A stretch of 64,000 bases of DNA from Amycolatopsis vastitatis. Lineage in GTDB: Bacteria; Actinomycetota; Actinomycetes; Mycobacteriales; Pseudonocardiaceae. Shown here in pieces: positions 40,636-49,517 of this stretch (within the stretch, counting starts at the first letter, position 1; the number at the start of each line of letters is the position of its first letter). The DNA lies in NCBI RefSeq assembly GCF_002234595.1, contig NZ_NMUL01000005.1, positions 248,001-312,000 of the forward strand. The letters are read 5' to 3'. Below the pieces are notes generated by a model, which had not been told where the DNA came from, made no database searches, and worked only from the letters and a program-made list of their open reading frames with translations. Position numbers and translations under genes: made by a program.

Positions 40636-41112
40636 ATGAGCAAGTCTCCGATCAAGAGCCCGCTGTCCGAGGCCGACAAGGAGATCACCGGCAACGCCCT
40701 CCAGGCGACGCTGGTCGACCTGGTCGACCTCTCCCTCATCGCCAAGCAGGCGCACTGGAACGTCGTCGGCGCCAACTTCCGCAGCGCGCACCTGCAGCTC
40801 GACGAGCTGGTCAACACCGCGCGCCAGTACGTCGACGAGGTCGCGGAGCGGGCCAACGCCATCGGCGTCTCGCCGAACGGCAAGGCGAAGACCGTCGTCG
40901 AGAGTTCGGGCGTGCCCGAGTACCCGGACAACTGGCAGTCGGTCGAGTCCACGGTCGCCGCGATCGTCGACATCCTGGCGGCGCTCATCGAGCGGCTGCG
41001 CCAGCGCATCGACGAGACCGACAAGAGCGACCTGGTCACCCAGGACCTGCTGATCGAGATCACCCGGGCGCTGGAAGAGGCGCACTGGATGTGGCAGGCC
41101 CAGCAGGCCTGA
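40636..41112 (+). CDS. dps: Dps-family ferritin-like DNA-protecting protein
   Basis: The 158-residue protein forms a four-helix bundle. The ferroxidase motif is seen in KQAHWNVVGANFRSAHLQLD, followed by YVDEVAERANAIG. It oxidises and stores iron with peroxide and may bind DNA. The basic N terminus (SKSPIKSPLSEADK) is short. GAGGAAAGGA lies before the ATG. A terminator follows immediately. Confidence 0.92.
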   Translation: MSKSPIKSPLSEADKEITGNALQATLVDLVDLSLIAKQAHWNVVGANFRSAHLQLDELVNTARQYVDEVAERANAIGVSPNGKAKTVVESSGVPEYPDNWQSVESTVAAIVDILAALIERLRQRIDETDKSDLVTQDLLIEITRALEEAHWMWQAQQA

Positions 41113-41122
41113 CTTTCCCCCC

Positions 41123-41154
41123 AAAGGGGCCGTTCCGGATGGAGCGGCCCCTTT
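41123..41154 (+). terminator. Terminator after dps
   Basis: Arms 41123-41136 and 41141-41154 (AAAGGGGCCG and CGGCCCCTTT cores) pair over 14 bases with one wobble around GGAT. It lies 10 bases after the stop. Confidence 0.8.
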
Positions 41155-41184
41155 CGCGTCGGCGGGCCCAGTACGTTCGGTGGC

Positions 41185-42573
41185 ATGGTCTTGCATCAGG
41201 GGAAAGCCGGCCGACCGAACCGCACGGCCGGGACGAACCCGCTCTACGCCGGGGCGAACCCGGCGCTCGCGGCCGGGTTCGTCATGCCGCACGACAAGCT
41301 GCGGGACGACTCGCTCCCGCCGGACACCGCGCTGCAGCTCGTGCGCGACGAGCTGATGCTCGACGGCAACGCGCGGCTCAACCTCGCCACCTTCGTCACC
41401 ACGTGGATGGAGCCGCAGGCGCGGGAGCTGATGGCGGAGTGCGTCGACAAGAACATGATCGACAAGGACGAGTACCCGCAGACGGCCGAGCTCGAACGGC
41501 GCTGCGTGAACATCCTCGCCGACCTGTGGAACGCGCCCGACCCGGGCGACATCATGGGCTGTTCGACGACCGGCTCGTCGGAAGCCTGCATGCTCGCCGG
41601 GATGGCGCTGAAGCGGCGGTGGGCCAGGCTCGGCCGCACCGGGAAGCCGAACCTGGTGATGGGCGCGAACGTCCAGGTGTGCTGGGAGAAGTTCTGCGAG
41701 TACTGGGAGGTCGAGCCGCGGCTGGTGCCGATGGAAGGCGACCGGTTCCACCTCACCGCCGACGAAGCCGTCGCGCGCTGCGACGAGAACACCATCGGCG
41801 TGGTCGCGATCCTCGGCTCGACGTTCGACGGCAGCTACGAGCCGGTCGCGGAGATCGCGGCGGCGCTCGACGAGCTGGAGCAGCGGACGGGCTGGGGCAT
41901 CCCGGTGCACGTCGACGGCGCTTCGGGCGCGATGATCGCGCCGTTCCTCGACCCGGACCTGGTGTGGGACTTCCGGCTGCCGCGCGTGGCGTCGATCAAC
42001 ACGTCGGGCCACAAGTACGGGCTCGTGTACCCGGGCGTCGGCTGGGTGATTTGGCGCGACAAGGCGGCGCTGCCGTCCGAGCTGGTGTTCAACGTCAACT
42101 ACCTCGGCGGCGACATGCCGACGTTCGCGTTGAACTTCTCCCGCCCGGGCGCCGAGGTCGCGGCGCAGTACTACACGTTCGTGCGCCTCGGCCGGGAGGG
42201 ATTCCGCGCGGTGCAGCAGGCCTCGCGCGACGTCGCCATGCACCTGTCCGCCGGGATCGCCGCGCTCGGCCCGTTCGAGCTGCTGACCAAGGGTGACCAG
42301 CTGCCGGTGTTCGCGTTCACGACCCGCGCCGACGCGGGTTTCGACGTCTTCGACGTGTCCCGGCGCCTGCGTGAGCGGGGCTGGCTGGTGCCGGCGTACA
42401 CGTTCCCGGAGAACCGGACCGACCTGGCGGTGCTGCGGATCGTGGTCCGCAACGGCTTCACCCACGACCTCGCGGACCTGCTGCTGGCGGACCTGGCCCG
42501 GGTGCTCCCGGAACTGGAGCAGCTCGGCGGCCGGCCGAAGGACCCGGCGAAGGCGACGGCGTTCCACCACTGA
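41185..42573 (+). CDS. gadB: Glutamate decarboxylase
   Basis: The 462-residue PLP enzyme makes GABA from glutamate and consumes a proton. NPLYAGANPALAAGFVMP near residue 18, MGCSTTGSSEACMLAG near 124 (PLP phosphate site), HVDGASGAM at 242-250 and the PLP Lys277 in NTSGHKYG match the bacterial GadA/GadB type. A GABA antiporter gene is not adjacent. The start fits the family. Confidence 0.95.
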   Translation: MVLHQGKAGRPNRTAGTNPLYAGANPALAAGFVMPHDKLRDDSLPPDTALQLVRDELMLDGNARLNLATFVTTWMEPQARELMAECVDKNMIDKDEYPQTAELERRCVNILADLWNAPDPGDIMGCSTTGSSEACMLAGMALKRRWARLGRTGKPNLVMGANVQVCWEKFCEYWEVEPRLVPMEGDRFHLTADEAVARCDENTIGVVAILGSTFDGSYEPVAEIAAALDELEQRTGWGIPVHVDGASGAMIAPFLDPDLVWDFRLPRVASINTSGHKYGLVYPGVGWVIWRDKAALPSELVFNVNYLGGDMPTFALNFSRPGAEVAAQYYTFVRLGREGFRAVQQASRDVAMHLSAGIAALGPFELLTKGDQLPVFAFTTRADAGFDVFDVSRRLRERGWLVPAYTFPENRTDLAVLRIVVRNGFTHDLADLLLADLARVLPELEQLGGRPKDPAKATAFHH

Positions 42574-42628
42574 GGTCGCCGTCTCTTCTCGTCGCCAGCG
42601 GGGTCTACCAGCGGGTAACGTCGTCGCC

Positions 42629-43255
42629 ATGGGTGTCGCTGCTGACGAACGCCGGGCGCTGAGCGCGCTTTTCGATGACCTCGGGCCCGACGCGCCGACG
42701 TTGTGCGAGGGCTGGACCACGCGGGATCTCGCCGCTCACCTCGTCGTGCGCGAGCACCGGCCGGACGCCGCGCCGGGCATCCTCGTGCCCGCGCTCGCCG
42801 GGTACACCCAGAAAGTCCAGGACCGCTACGCCGCGAAGCCGTGGGCGAGCCTGGTCGAGCAGGTTCGCAGCGGCCCGTCGAAGTTCTGGCCGACCGCGAT
42901 CGGCCCGCTCGACGAGCTGACGAACACCGCCGAGTTCCTCGTGCACCACGAAGACGTCCGGCGCGCGCAGCCGGACTGGCAGCCGCGGCCCGCCGAGACG
43001 CCCCGGGACATCGCCGCCTGGAAGTCGGCCAAGCAGGCCGCCAAGCTCAACCTGCGCAAGGCTCCCGTCGGCGTCACCCTCCGGACCGGGACCGGTCAGG
43101 AGGCCGCGGTCAAGACCGGGCCCGACCCGGTCACGATCGTCGGCGAGCCGGTGGACCTGCTGCTGTTCGTCTTCGGCCGCGACGCCGTCCGCCTCGAGTT
43201 CGAAGGCGACGCGTCCGCCGTCACGAAGCTGCAGGCGGCGAAGCGGGGACTCTGA
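42629..43255 (+). CDS. TIGR03085-type DinB-like (mycothiol-dependent fold) protein
   Basis: The 208-residue protein has the start VAADERRALSALFDDLGPDA, then TLCEGWTTRDLAAHLVVREH and EFLVHHEDVRRAQP, the His-containing helices of the DinB/MDMPI fold. In this actinobacterial group a metal-binding bundle precedes a C-terminal SCP2-like half (GVTLRTGTGQEAAVKTGPDP). Function unknown. Its end overlaps the convergent membrane-protein gene by 35 bases, which is long. Confidence 0.82.
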   Translation: MGVAADERRALSALFDDLGPDAPTLCEGWTTRDLAAHLVVREHRPDAAPGILVPALAGYTQKVQDRYAAKPWASLVEQVRSGPSKFWPTAIGPLDELTNTAEFLVHHEDVRRAQPDWQPRPAETPRDIAAWKSAKQAAKLNLRKAPVGVTLRTGTGQEAAVKTGPDPVTIVGEPVDLLLFVFGRDAVRLEFEGDASAVTKLQAAKRGL

Positions 43256-43925
43256 CCGAAACCCACCGGCCGACCGGCAGCGCGACGACGACCGCGGCCA
43301 GCACCAGGTGCACGGCCATGAACACCACCGCGGCCGGCACGCTCGGCGGCCCGCCGAGGAACACGATCATGTGCGACGCCCACTTCAGCTCGGCCGGCTT
43401 GCTCCCCGCCGACCAGACGTCGTTGAGCAGCCAGAACGTCAGGTCGTTCACCCCCGAGATCACCACGAGGATCGCCGCGGCGCCCGCCTTGAGCACGTTG
43501 GCCGTGCGGCCGCCGCCGAGGCGGTAGGCCAGCAGCGCGAACAGCACGATGAACGTCGTGACGAACAGCTCGAACTGGTACACCGGCTGGAAGTCGTCGG
43601 GAGACCGCGCGAAGTCCTGGATCCGCAGCACCAGCTCCGTGTCCAAATAGGACATGTAGACGAACACGGCGAACACGATCAGCGCGGGCCCGAACCGGCC
43701 GCGCGGGAACAGTGACACCGTCAGCACCGAGAACGCGAACGGGCACAGCTTGAACGCCCAGTCGCCGATGTTGTCCAGTGTCTGGTCCGGCGGCAGGACC
43801 ACCATGATCAGCAGGGCGGTCACCACGGCCGGGACCGCCGCGACCAGCCACAGCCACCGCCGCCGCCGGTAGAGCGCGGCCACCCAGCTCTCGCGCAAGG
43901 TGACGGGAGCGGACGTCGTCGTCAT
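43221..43925 (-). CDS. Polytopic membrane protein, last gene of the carbamoyltransferase operon
   Basis: The 234-residue protein has six predicted helices (first at about residues 24-42) joined by short loops, with a Pro/Ala-rich C terminus. A polar segment, SYLDTELVLRIQDFARSPDD, probably lies outside. I do not recognise the family. Its ATG overlaps the carbamoyltransferase stop (ATGA), so it belongs to that operon and may assemble with the flippase or act on the same lipid-linked product. Confidence 0.72.
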   Translation of the reverse strand: MTTTSAPVTLRESWVAALYRRRRWLWLVAAVPAVVTALLIMVVLPPDQTLDNIGDWAFKLCPFAFSVLTVSLFPRGRFGPALIVFAVFVYMSYLDTELVLRIQDFARSPDDFQPVYQFELFVTTFIVLFALLAYRLGGGRTANVLKAGAAAILVVISGVNDLTFWLLNDVWSAGSKPAELKWASHMIVFLGGPPSVPAAVVFMAVHLVLAAVVVALPVGRWVSVRVPASPPAAS

Positions 43926-45739
43926 TCGGTGTCTTCCTCCAGCCGCGGCTTCTCCGCCCAGAACGGGCCGAGGGCCAGCGCGTCGACGTCGGTCTTGAGG
44001 TAGCAGGCGATCGCGTCGGCCGGGCTCGCCACGATCGGCTCGTTGTTGTCGTTGAACGAGGTGTTGACGACCATCGGCACGCCGGTCAGCTTCTCGAACT
44101 CGCTGATCATCCGCCAGTACAGCGGATTGTCCTGCTCGCTCACCGTCTGCACGCGCGCGGTGCCGTCGACGTGGGTGATCGCCGGGACCTCGTCGCGCTT
44201 GTGCGGCAGCACGTCGAACACCAGCAGCATCACCGGCGACGGGTAGTCGCTGACGAAGTACTCGCCCGCGCGCTCCACCAGGCACGACGGCGCGAACGGC
44301 CGGAACGCCTCGCGGTGCTTGACCTTCTCGTTCATCCGCGTCTTCGACTCCGGGTCGCGCGGGTCGGCGACCAGCGACCGGTTCCCCAGCGCCCGCGGGC
44401 CGCACTCCATCCGGCCCTGCACCCAGCCGACGATCCGCCCTTCGGCCACCTTCGCGGCCGTGTGCGCGGCGATGTCGTCGACGCGCGTGTACTCGACGCC
44501 GGCGTCCTGCAGCGCCTGCTCCATCTCGGCGTCGGTGTAGTCCGGGCCGGTGTAGGTGTAGCCGTCCCGCGGCCGCGGCCTGCCGTACTTGCCGACCGAC
44601 ACCTCGAGCGCGGCACCGAGCGCGCAGCCGTCGTCGGCGGCCGCGGGCTGGGCGAAGAAGTCCTCGAACGGCGTCTCCAGCAGGATCCGGCCGTTCATCA
44701 CGCTGTTCAGCGCGACGCCGCCGGCGACGCAGAGCCGCTTCGAGCCGGTCTCGCGCTGCAGCCACCGCGCCAGGTGCAGGCCCGCCTCTTCGAGCGTCAC
44801 CTGCAGCGCGTAGGCGATGTCGCGGTAGTGCTGTGGGACCGGGTTGTCCGCCGTGACACGGGTTTTCGGCCGTGCGGGGCCGAAGGTGTCGGTGAACTTC
44901 TTGGACATCACGTGCTTGCCGGTGCGGTGGTGGCCGAACCAGCTCAGGTCCAGCTCGAAGCCGCCGTCGTCGTTCAGGTGGATCAGCTGCTTGAACGCGT
45001 CGACGTAGGTGTCCTCGCCGAACGGTGCGAGCCCCATGATCTTGCCTTCGTCGCGGGTCGGGTAGAAGCCGAGGTAGCCAGTGACCCCGGCGTACATCGC
45101 GCCGAGCGAGTGCGGGAACTTGATCCGCCGCAGGTCGACGATCCTGTCGCCGCGGCCGTGCGCGAGGTAGGTCGCCGTGCCGTCGCTGCCGATGCCGTCG
45201 AAGGTGAGCACAGCCGACTCGTCCCACGGCGAAATGAAGTAGCCGCTGGCCGCGTGCGCGCGGTGGTGGTCGACCAGGTGCGTCTTGAACTTCGTCGGGC
45301 CGGTCCACCCGGCGGCTTCCTTGACGTCCTTCTCCAACGTGTAGGACCGCTTGAGGTGCGCGAGCACCGCGCCGCCGACGTGGTAGTCGTCGCTGCCCGA
45401 GCCGCCGCCGGTCTTGAAGGTGTCGACCATCCCGGCCGACTTGCCACCCTCGTCGCCGTTGGCGTTGCGGAAAACCTCCAGCGTGCCCGGGAAGTACCGC
45501 GCGAACACCTTGGCCGCGTGGATCCCTTCCTTCCAGCGCTGCCAGTAGTAGGCGACGTGGTCGACGTCGGCCAAGGTGATCCCGCCGCGCTCCAGGCAGA
45601 ACTTGATGGCTTCGGCGGGGAAGCCGCCGTCGTGCTTCACGCGCGTAAAGCGCTCCTCCTCGGCGAACGCGACGATCTCGCCGTCGCGCACGAGTGCCGC
45701 CGCCGAGTCGTGGACCCTGCTGATGCCCAGTACGTACAT
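43922..45739 (-). CDS. NodU/CmcH-family O-carbamoyltransferase
   Basis: This 605-residue enzyme should use carbamoyl phosphate and ATP to carbamoylate a hydroxyl group. The N-terminal Kae1-like domain begins MYVLGISRVHDSAAALV and has HHRAHAASG (158-166) for the metal and FDGIGSDGTATY. The C-terminal domain (from about 395) has the motifs GWVQGRMECGPRALGNRS and VVNTSFNDNNEPIV. In NodU-like proteins the target is a sugar; CmcH-like proteins act on antibiotics. With GT2, flippase and ATP-grasp in the operon, a surface glycan is more likely. GGGAGAAAAA precedes the ATG. Confidence 0.9.
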   Translation of the reverse strand: MYVLGISRVHDSAAALVRDGEIVAFAEEERFTRVKHDGGFPAEAIKFCLERGGITLADVDHVAYYWQRWKEGIHAAKVFARYFPGTLEVFRNANGDEGGKSAGMVDTFKTGGGSGSDDYHVGGAVLAHLKRSYTLEKDVKEAAGWTGPTKFKTHLVDHHRAHAASGYFISPWDESAVLTFDGIGSDGTATYLAHGRGDRIVDLRRIKFPHSLGAMYAGVTGYLGFYPTRDEGKIMGLAPFGEDTYVDAFKQLIHLNDDGGFELDLSWFGHHRTGKHVMSKKFTDTFGPARPKTRVTADNPVPQHYRDIAYALQVTLEEAGLHLARWLQRETGSKRLCVAGGVALNSVMNGRILLETPFEDFFAQPAAADDGCALGAALEVSVGKYGRPRPRDGYTYTGPDYTDAEMEQALQDAGVEYTRVDDIAAHTAAKVAEGRIVGWVQGRMECGPRALGNRSLVADPRDPESKTRMNEKVKHREAFRPFAPSCLVERAGEYFVSDYPSPVMLLVFDVLPHKRDEVPAITHVDGTARVQTVSEQDNPLYWRMISEFEKLTGVPMVVNTSFNDNNEPIVASPADAIACYLKTDVDALALGPFWAEKPRLEEDTE

Positions 45740-45765
45740 GACTTTTTCTCCCGGTGAGTCAAACT

Positions 45766-47013
45766 TCAGTGGCGGCGGAGCAGGCGTCGCAGGACTGCCG
45801 CCTTGACCGCGAGGGCGAAGACGAGCGCGGCGAAGCCGCCCACCGGCCCGAGCGGTGGGACGAGCAGCACCGCGGCCACGACGGTGGCGGCCAGTGACAC
45901 GACGGCGGTGCCCGACGTCAGCGTCAGCACCTTGCTGTTGGTGTTTTCGATGAGGAAGCCCGCGTACAGGCCGATCGCGTACAACGCCGTTTCGACGAGC
46001 ACGAGCACCCCGAGGGCCACGTAGGCGTCTTCGGCGGTGAGCAGCTCGCGAGTGCTGGGCACGGCGAGACCGGCGCCCAGCAGCACGACGAACACGGCCC
46101 CGGCCCGCTCGACGAACCGCAGCAGGTCCGTCGCGCGGGCCCGCCCGGCGGCCGCGCCGGTGCCGCGCATCCGCCGCGACGCCGCCGGCTGGTGCAGCCT
46201 GAGCTGGTAGAACAGCAGCGAGCAGAACGCGCTGGAAACGAGCAGCGCCAGGTAGAACGGGCCGCTGTCGGTGGTCCGCCCGGACAGCGCCAGCACGGCG
46301 AACACCACCGACGTCGAGATCACGTCGAGCAGCTCGGTGGCGCCGAGCAGGACGGTGCTGCGCCCGAACGCGGGCAGCAACCGGTGCCCGGTGACCCCGC
46401 CGCCGCGCAGCCACGGCCGTGGCAGCAGGGCCACCGAAGCGCCGAGGAGCACGAGGAGCCCGCCGAGCAGCAGCACCAGGTGCGTCTCGGGGGACCAGCG
46501 CACCGCCCACGTCACGCAGGTGACGACGCCGACGACGACCGCGCCCGCGGTGAACGCGAGGGCGTCCAAAGTGGACTTTTCGCGCAACCGGTGCAGCCCG
46601 GACACGGTCATCAGCAGCCCGCCGCAGATCGACCAGGCCGCCGCCGTCAGGTAGAGCGCCGCGTCCGACCGCGGGGCCGCCACCAGCGCGACGACCATCG
46701 CGGCCAGCACCGCGAGCACCGGCGCCGTGGCGAGCCGGACCGCGAGCGCCGCGACGGCGTCCCGGGTCAGCCGCAGCCGCGGCAGCGTCTTCAGCGCGGA
46801 CTTCTCCACCGCGGACGGCACGAAGTTCAGCCAGCCCATCAGGCCGAGCGCGTTGGCGAACCGCCCGTAGTCGTGGGCACCCCACGCCGTGATCAGGACC
46901 AGCCCCATCAGCTGGACCGACAACCGGAACGCGCCCCGGCCGGCGAGCAGCCGCAGCACGACCGCCGGCCGCGGCGAGGCCGCGACCGCCGGCGCGGTGG
47001 ACGGCACGGTCAC
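45766..47013 (-). CDS. Flippase/oligosaccharide-transporter-like membrane protein
   Basis: The 415-residue protein has about 12 helices and the general composition of Wzx-like proteins: LITAWGAHDYGRFANALGLMG after helix 1 is the typical interhelical loop. No specific subfamily is recognised. GTG 47013 overlaps the stop of the ATP-grasp gene by 4 bases. It should move the operon's lipid-linked product across the membrane. The carbamoyltransferase follows 26 bases later. Confidence 0.7.
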   Translation of the reverse strand: MTVPSTAPAVAASPRPAVVLRLLAGRGAFRLSVQLMGLVLITAWGAHDYGRFANALGLMGWLNFVPSAVEKSALKTLPRLRLTRDAVAALAVRLATAPVLAVLAAMVVALVAAPRSDAALYLTAAAWSICGGLLMTVSGLHRLREKSTLDALAFTAGAVVVGVVTCVTWAVRWSPETHLVLLLGGLLVLLGASVALLPRPWLRGGGVTGHRLLPAFGRSTVLLGATELLDVISTSVVFAVLALSGRTTDSGPFYLALLVSSAFCSLLFYQLRLHQPAASRRMRGTGAAAGRARATDLLRFVERAGAVFVVLLGAGLAVPSTRELLTAEDAYVALGVLVLVETALYAIGLYAGFLIENTNSKVLTLTSGTAVVSLAATVVAAVLLVPPLGPVGGFAALVFALAVKAAVLRRLLRRH

Positions 47014-48251
47014 GGCAGCGGTACCGCCATGTCCTGCTCGTGGAGCAGGAACTTCAGCGTGCCGCGCACGGCGTTCTCCGCGGCGAGCAGCTCGGGCACC
47101 GAACCGGCGGTGAGCACGACGTAACCCAGCTTGTAGCCTGCCTGCTCGTAGGGCCGGACGAAGGAGCCCGCCTCGGCGAACAGGTGCAGCCCGACCAGGC
47201 CGGGCATCGAGCGCACGTCCTCGACACCGTCCACATGGGACAGGTGGCCGCCGCGGTCGGAGGCGAGGATGTGCACCAGGGTCGGCTTCGGCTCGTGCAA
47301 GTCCAGCCGCACCTCGCCGCCGGTGGCCGCCGCGATCCCGGCGGCGATCAGATCGGCGCCGTAGCAGTGCTCGATCGCCTCCGCCAGGCCGTTGCCGCCC
47401 ATCCGGGCACCCATCTCGATGAGGTAGAGCCGCCCGTCCCGGCCGAGGACGGCGTCCAGGGTGAGCGGGCCGGTGCGGTAGCCGAGCTCGGTGCAGATCA
47501 GGTCGAGCGCTTCGATCAGCTGCAGCTCGACGTCCGCGGGCAGGGCGCCGGGCAGCAGGTGTGACGACGTCACGAAGAACGGCGGCGGCGTCAGCGTGCG
47601 GTCGGTGACGGCGTGGAAGACGATCCGGCCGTCGACGACCAGCGCCTCGATGGTGAAGTGCCCGCCGTCGAGGTGTTCCTCCACCACCAGGCGGCCCGAC
47701 GGCGAGAACGCCAGCGACTCCGTGAACGCCGCGGTCAGCCGGCCGGGCCCGGAGCACGAGACGACTCCGCGGCTGCCGGACGAGTCGACCGGCTTGACCA
47801 GCGCCGGAAAGCGCAGCTGCTGGGCGGCGGCCACCAGTTCCGGCCCCGGCCGGCCGCCGACACTGCGGTAGCTCGGCAGTCCCAAGTGGTCACACAGCGC
47901 GCGGAACACGGACTTGTCCGTCGACGCCTTCACCGCGTACTCCGGCAACGGGTCCGGCATGCCCCAGTGCCGGGTCAGCCAGGCCAGCGTCGGCAGCCCG
48001 ACGTCGCTGGCCGGGCACAGCACGCCCGCCAGGTCGCGGCGCCCGTCGAGCGCCGCCGCGATCTGCTCCGGCGCGCGCACGCTGACCTGGAGGAACTCGT
48101 CCGCGCAGGCCACCGCGGGCGCGCCGGGCCGGACGTCGACGCAGATCGTGCGGAACCCCAGCTCCCGCGCCCGCTCGTAGGTGCTGACCGAACCGTCCGC
48201 GCCCCCCAGGATCACCAGAGTTCTCGTCGGGTCCACTTCGGAACTCGTCAC
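47010..48251 (-). CDS. ATP-grasp ligase
   Basis: The 413-residue protein has a biotin-carboxylase-like N-terminal domain (LVILGGADGSVSTYERAREL), then the ATP-grasp part with FPALVKPVDSSGSRGVV (ATP-binding Lys) at about 150-165, RLVVEEHLDGGHFTIEALV and the metal-binding LIEMGARMGGNG near 283. Such enzymes join a carboxylate to an amine, thiol or amino acid. It could attach an amino acid to the sugar or make a dipeptide for the GNAT-like transferases encoded divergently. GTG start, coupled to the GT2 gene. Confidence 0.85.
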   Translation of the reverse strand: MTSSEVDPTRTLVILGGADGSVSTYERARELGFRTICVDVRPGAPAVACADEFLQVSVRAPEQIAAALDGRRDLAGVLCPASDVGLPTLAWLTRHWGMPDPLPEYAVKASTDKSVFRALCDHLGLPSYRSVGGRPGPELVAAAQQLRFPALVKPVDSSGSRGVVSCSGPGRLTAAFTESLAFSPSGRLVVEEHLDGGHFTIEALVVDGRIVFHAVTDRTLTPPPFFVTSSHLLPGALPADVELQLIEALDLICTELGYRTGPLTLDAVLGRDGRLYLIEMGARMGGNGLAEAIEHCYGADLIAAGIAAATGGEVRLDLHEPKPTLVHILASDRGGHLSHVDGVEDVRSMPGLVGLHLFAEAGSFVRPYEQAGYKLGYVVLTAGSVPELLAAENAVRGTLKFLLHEQDMAVPLP

Positions 48252-49258
48252 GCTGAAACGCCTTTCCCCAGTTGGACATCGATGAGCCGCGGACCCCCCT
48301 GGTCCTCGGCCGTGAAGAGCCGGTCTTCGGCGTCGACGACGACGTTCGCTTCCCGGATGTAGAACTGGCGCGGCCTCGGCTGCCCGGCGCCGACCACGAC
48401 GAGGTAGCGCACGGTCAGGGAGAGGACCAGCAGCAGCACCGACAGCAGCACGAACAGCACCGCGGCCGAGGCGCTCGCGCCGAGCAGCCCGAACGCCGCC
48501 GCGCCCGCCGCGAGCACGCCGATCGCGGCGGCGAACAGAGCCGTCGCGGACGCCGCCGTCGTCAGCCTGCGGGTGAAGCCGACGAACAGCTCGATGGCGT
48601 GCGAGCTCAGGAAGCCCATGCCCACTTTGGACTCACCGCGCTCACGGGCCCGGTGCGCCACCGGGACGCAGGTGTACCGGCTGGTCAGCCGGGGGACCGT
48701 GGCCAGGAAGTACGGCGTGCCGAGCCGCAGGTCGACGATCTTGCGGGCCAGTTCGGCGCGGACCAGCCGGAACGCCGTGGCGCCCTGCGGGATCTCGATG
48801 CGCAGCACGCGGCGGCCCACGAAGTGGAACGCGGCGGTGCCCCAGCGCCGCAGCCGCGGGTCCTGGCGGTTGGTGCGGACGCCGAAGACCGCGTCGTGGC
48901 CGTGTGCGGCGGCCGCGATCAGCTTCTCCGCCTCCGCGGCTGGGAACTGCTGGTCGGCGTCGATGTGCAGGATCCACGGCTTCGTCGCGTACCGGTAACC
49001 GGCCGAGAACGCGGCTTCGAAACCGAAGTTGCGCGAAAAGGACACATACCGCACGCGCGGGTCTGCCGCGGCGAGAGAAATGATCTTCTCGAGCGTCCCG
49101 TCGCTGCTCCCGTCGTCGACGTAAAACAGTTCAAGCGAATAGTGACCTAGTTCGTTGGTAATTTCCCGATAGGACGGTTCGACGTTCTCGACTTCGTTGA
49201 AGCACGGGATGACTACGCTGAGTCCACCTTGGTCTGGTCCGGGGAAAGGACTGGTCAT
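48248..49258 (-). CDS. GT2 of the polyprenyl-phosphate-sugar synthase type (ArnC/GtrB-like)
   Basis: The 336-residue protein has SVVIPCFNE near 14, DDGSSDG at 48-54, SFSRNFGFEAAFSAG at 73-87 and HIDADQQFP (DAD at 100-102), the hallmark set of undecaprenyl-phosphate sugar transferases. Two C-terminal helices (about 225-250 and 262-288) anchor it. It is the first gene of the left operon. The start chosen is ATG 49258 rather than a TTG four codons earlier. Sugar unknown. Confidence 0.87.
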   Translation of the reverse strand: MTSPFPGPDQGGLSVVIPCFNEVENVEPSYREITNELGHYSLELFYVDDGSSDGTLEKIISLAAADPRVRYVSFSRNFGFEAAFSAGYRYATKPWILHIDADQQFPAAEAEKLIAAAAHGHDAVFGVRTNRQDPRLRRWGTAAFHFVGRRVLRIEIPQGATAFRLVRAELARKIVDLRLGTPYFLATVPRLTSRYTCVPVAHRARERGESKVGMGFLSSHAIELFVGFTRRLTTAASATALFAAAIGVLAAGAAAFGLLGASASAAVLFVLLSVLLLVLSLTVRYLVVVGAGQPRPRQFYIREANVVVDAEDRLFTAEDQGGPRLIDVQLGKGVSA

Positions 49259-49517
49259 CGGGTGGACCAAGGCCGTGTGCGCGGTCTTGTGTCCGCACGG
49301 TCACCGACCGTGGCACTACTCCTCATGAATCCCCCAGCTGGATCCGATAAGCTCTGCGGTCTGCGAGTTATAAGCAGAAAACCTTCCGTTTGGGGACGGC
49401 AAGGAGTGGAATTCGTCCTTTCAGCCCAGGGAAGAAGTCGCGAGGTTAGGGCATTCGGCGTGTTCTGCCGCCGGGGCGCTTCCCAAAGCCGGGCCGGGTG
49501 ACACAGACTGCTGCGCC
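49259..49517. promoter_or_regulatory. 259-base divergent promoter region of the two surface-product operons
   Basis: The region has lower G+C than its neighbours. GAGTTATAAGCAG near 49367 and TAAGCT near 49348 give TANNNT-like -10 hexamers. No strong palindrome is visible. Both operons start from here, so they are probably expressed together. Confidence 0.5.

Noticed and set aside
43221..43255. A wrong stop for one of the convergent genes because of the 35-base overlap
   Set aside because: Both frames read well to their stops, and the overlap encodes only the unconserved tail of the membrane protein.
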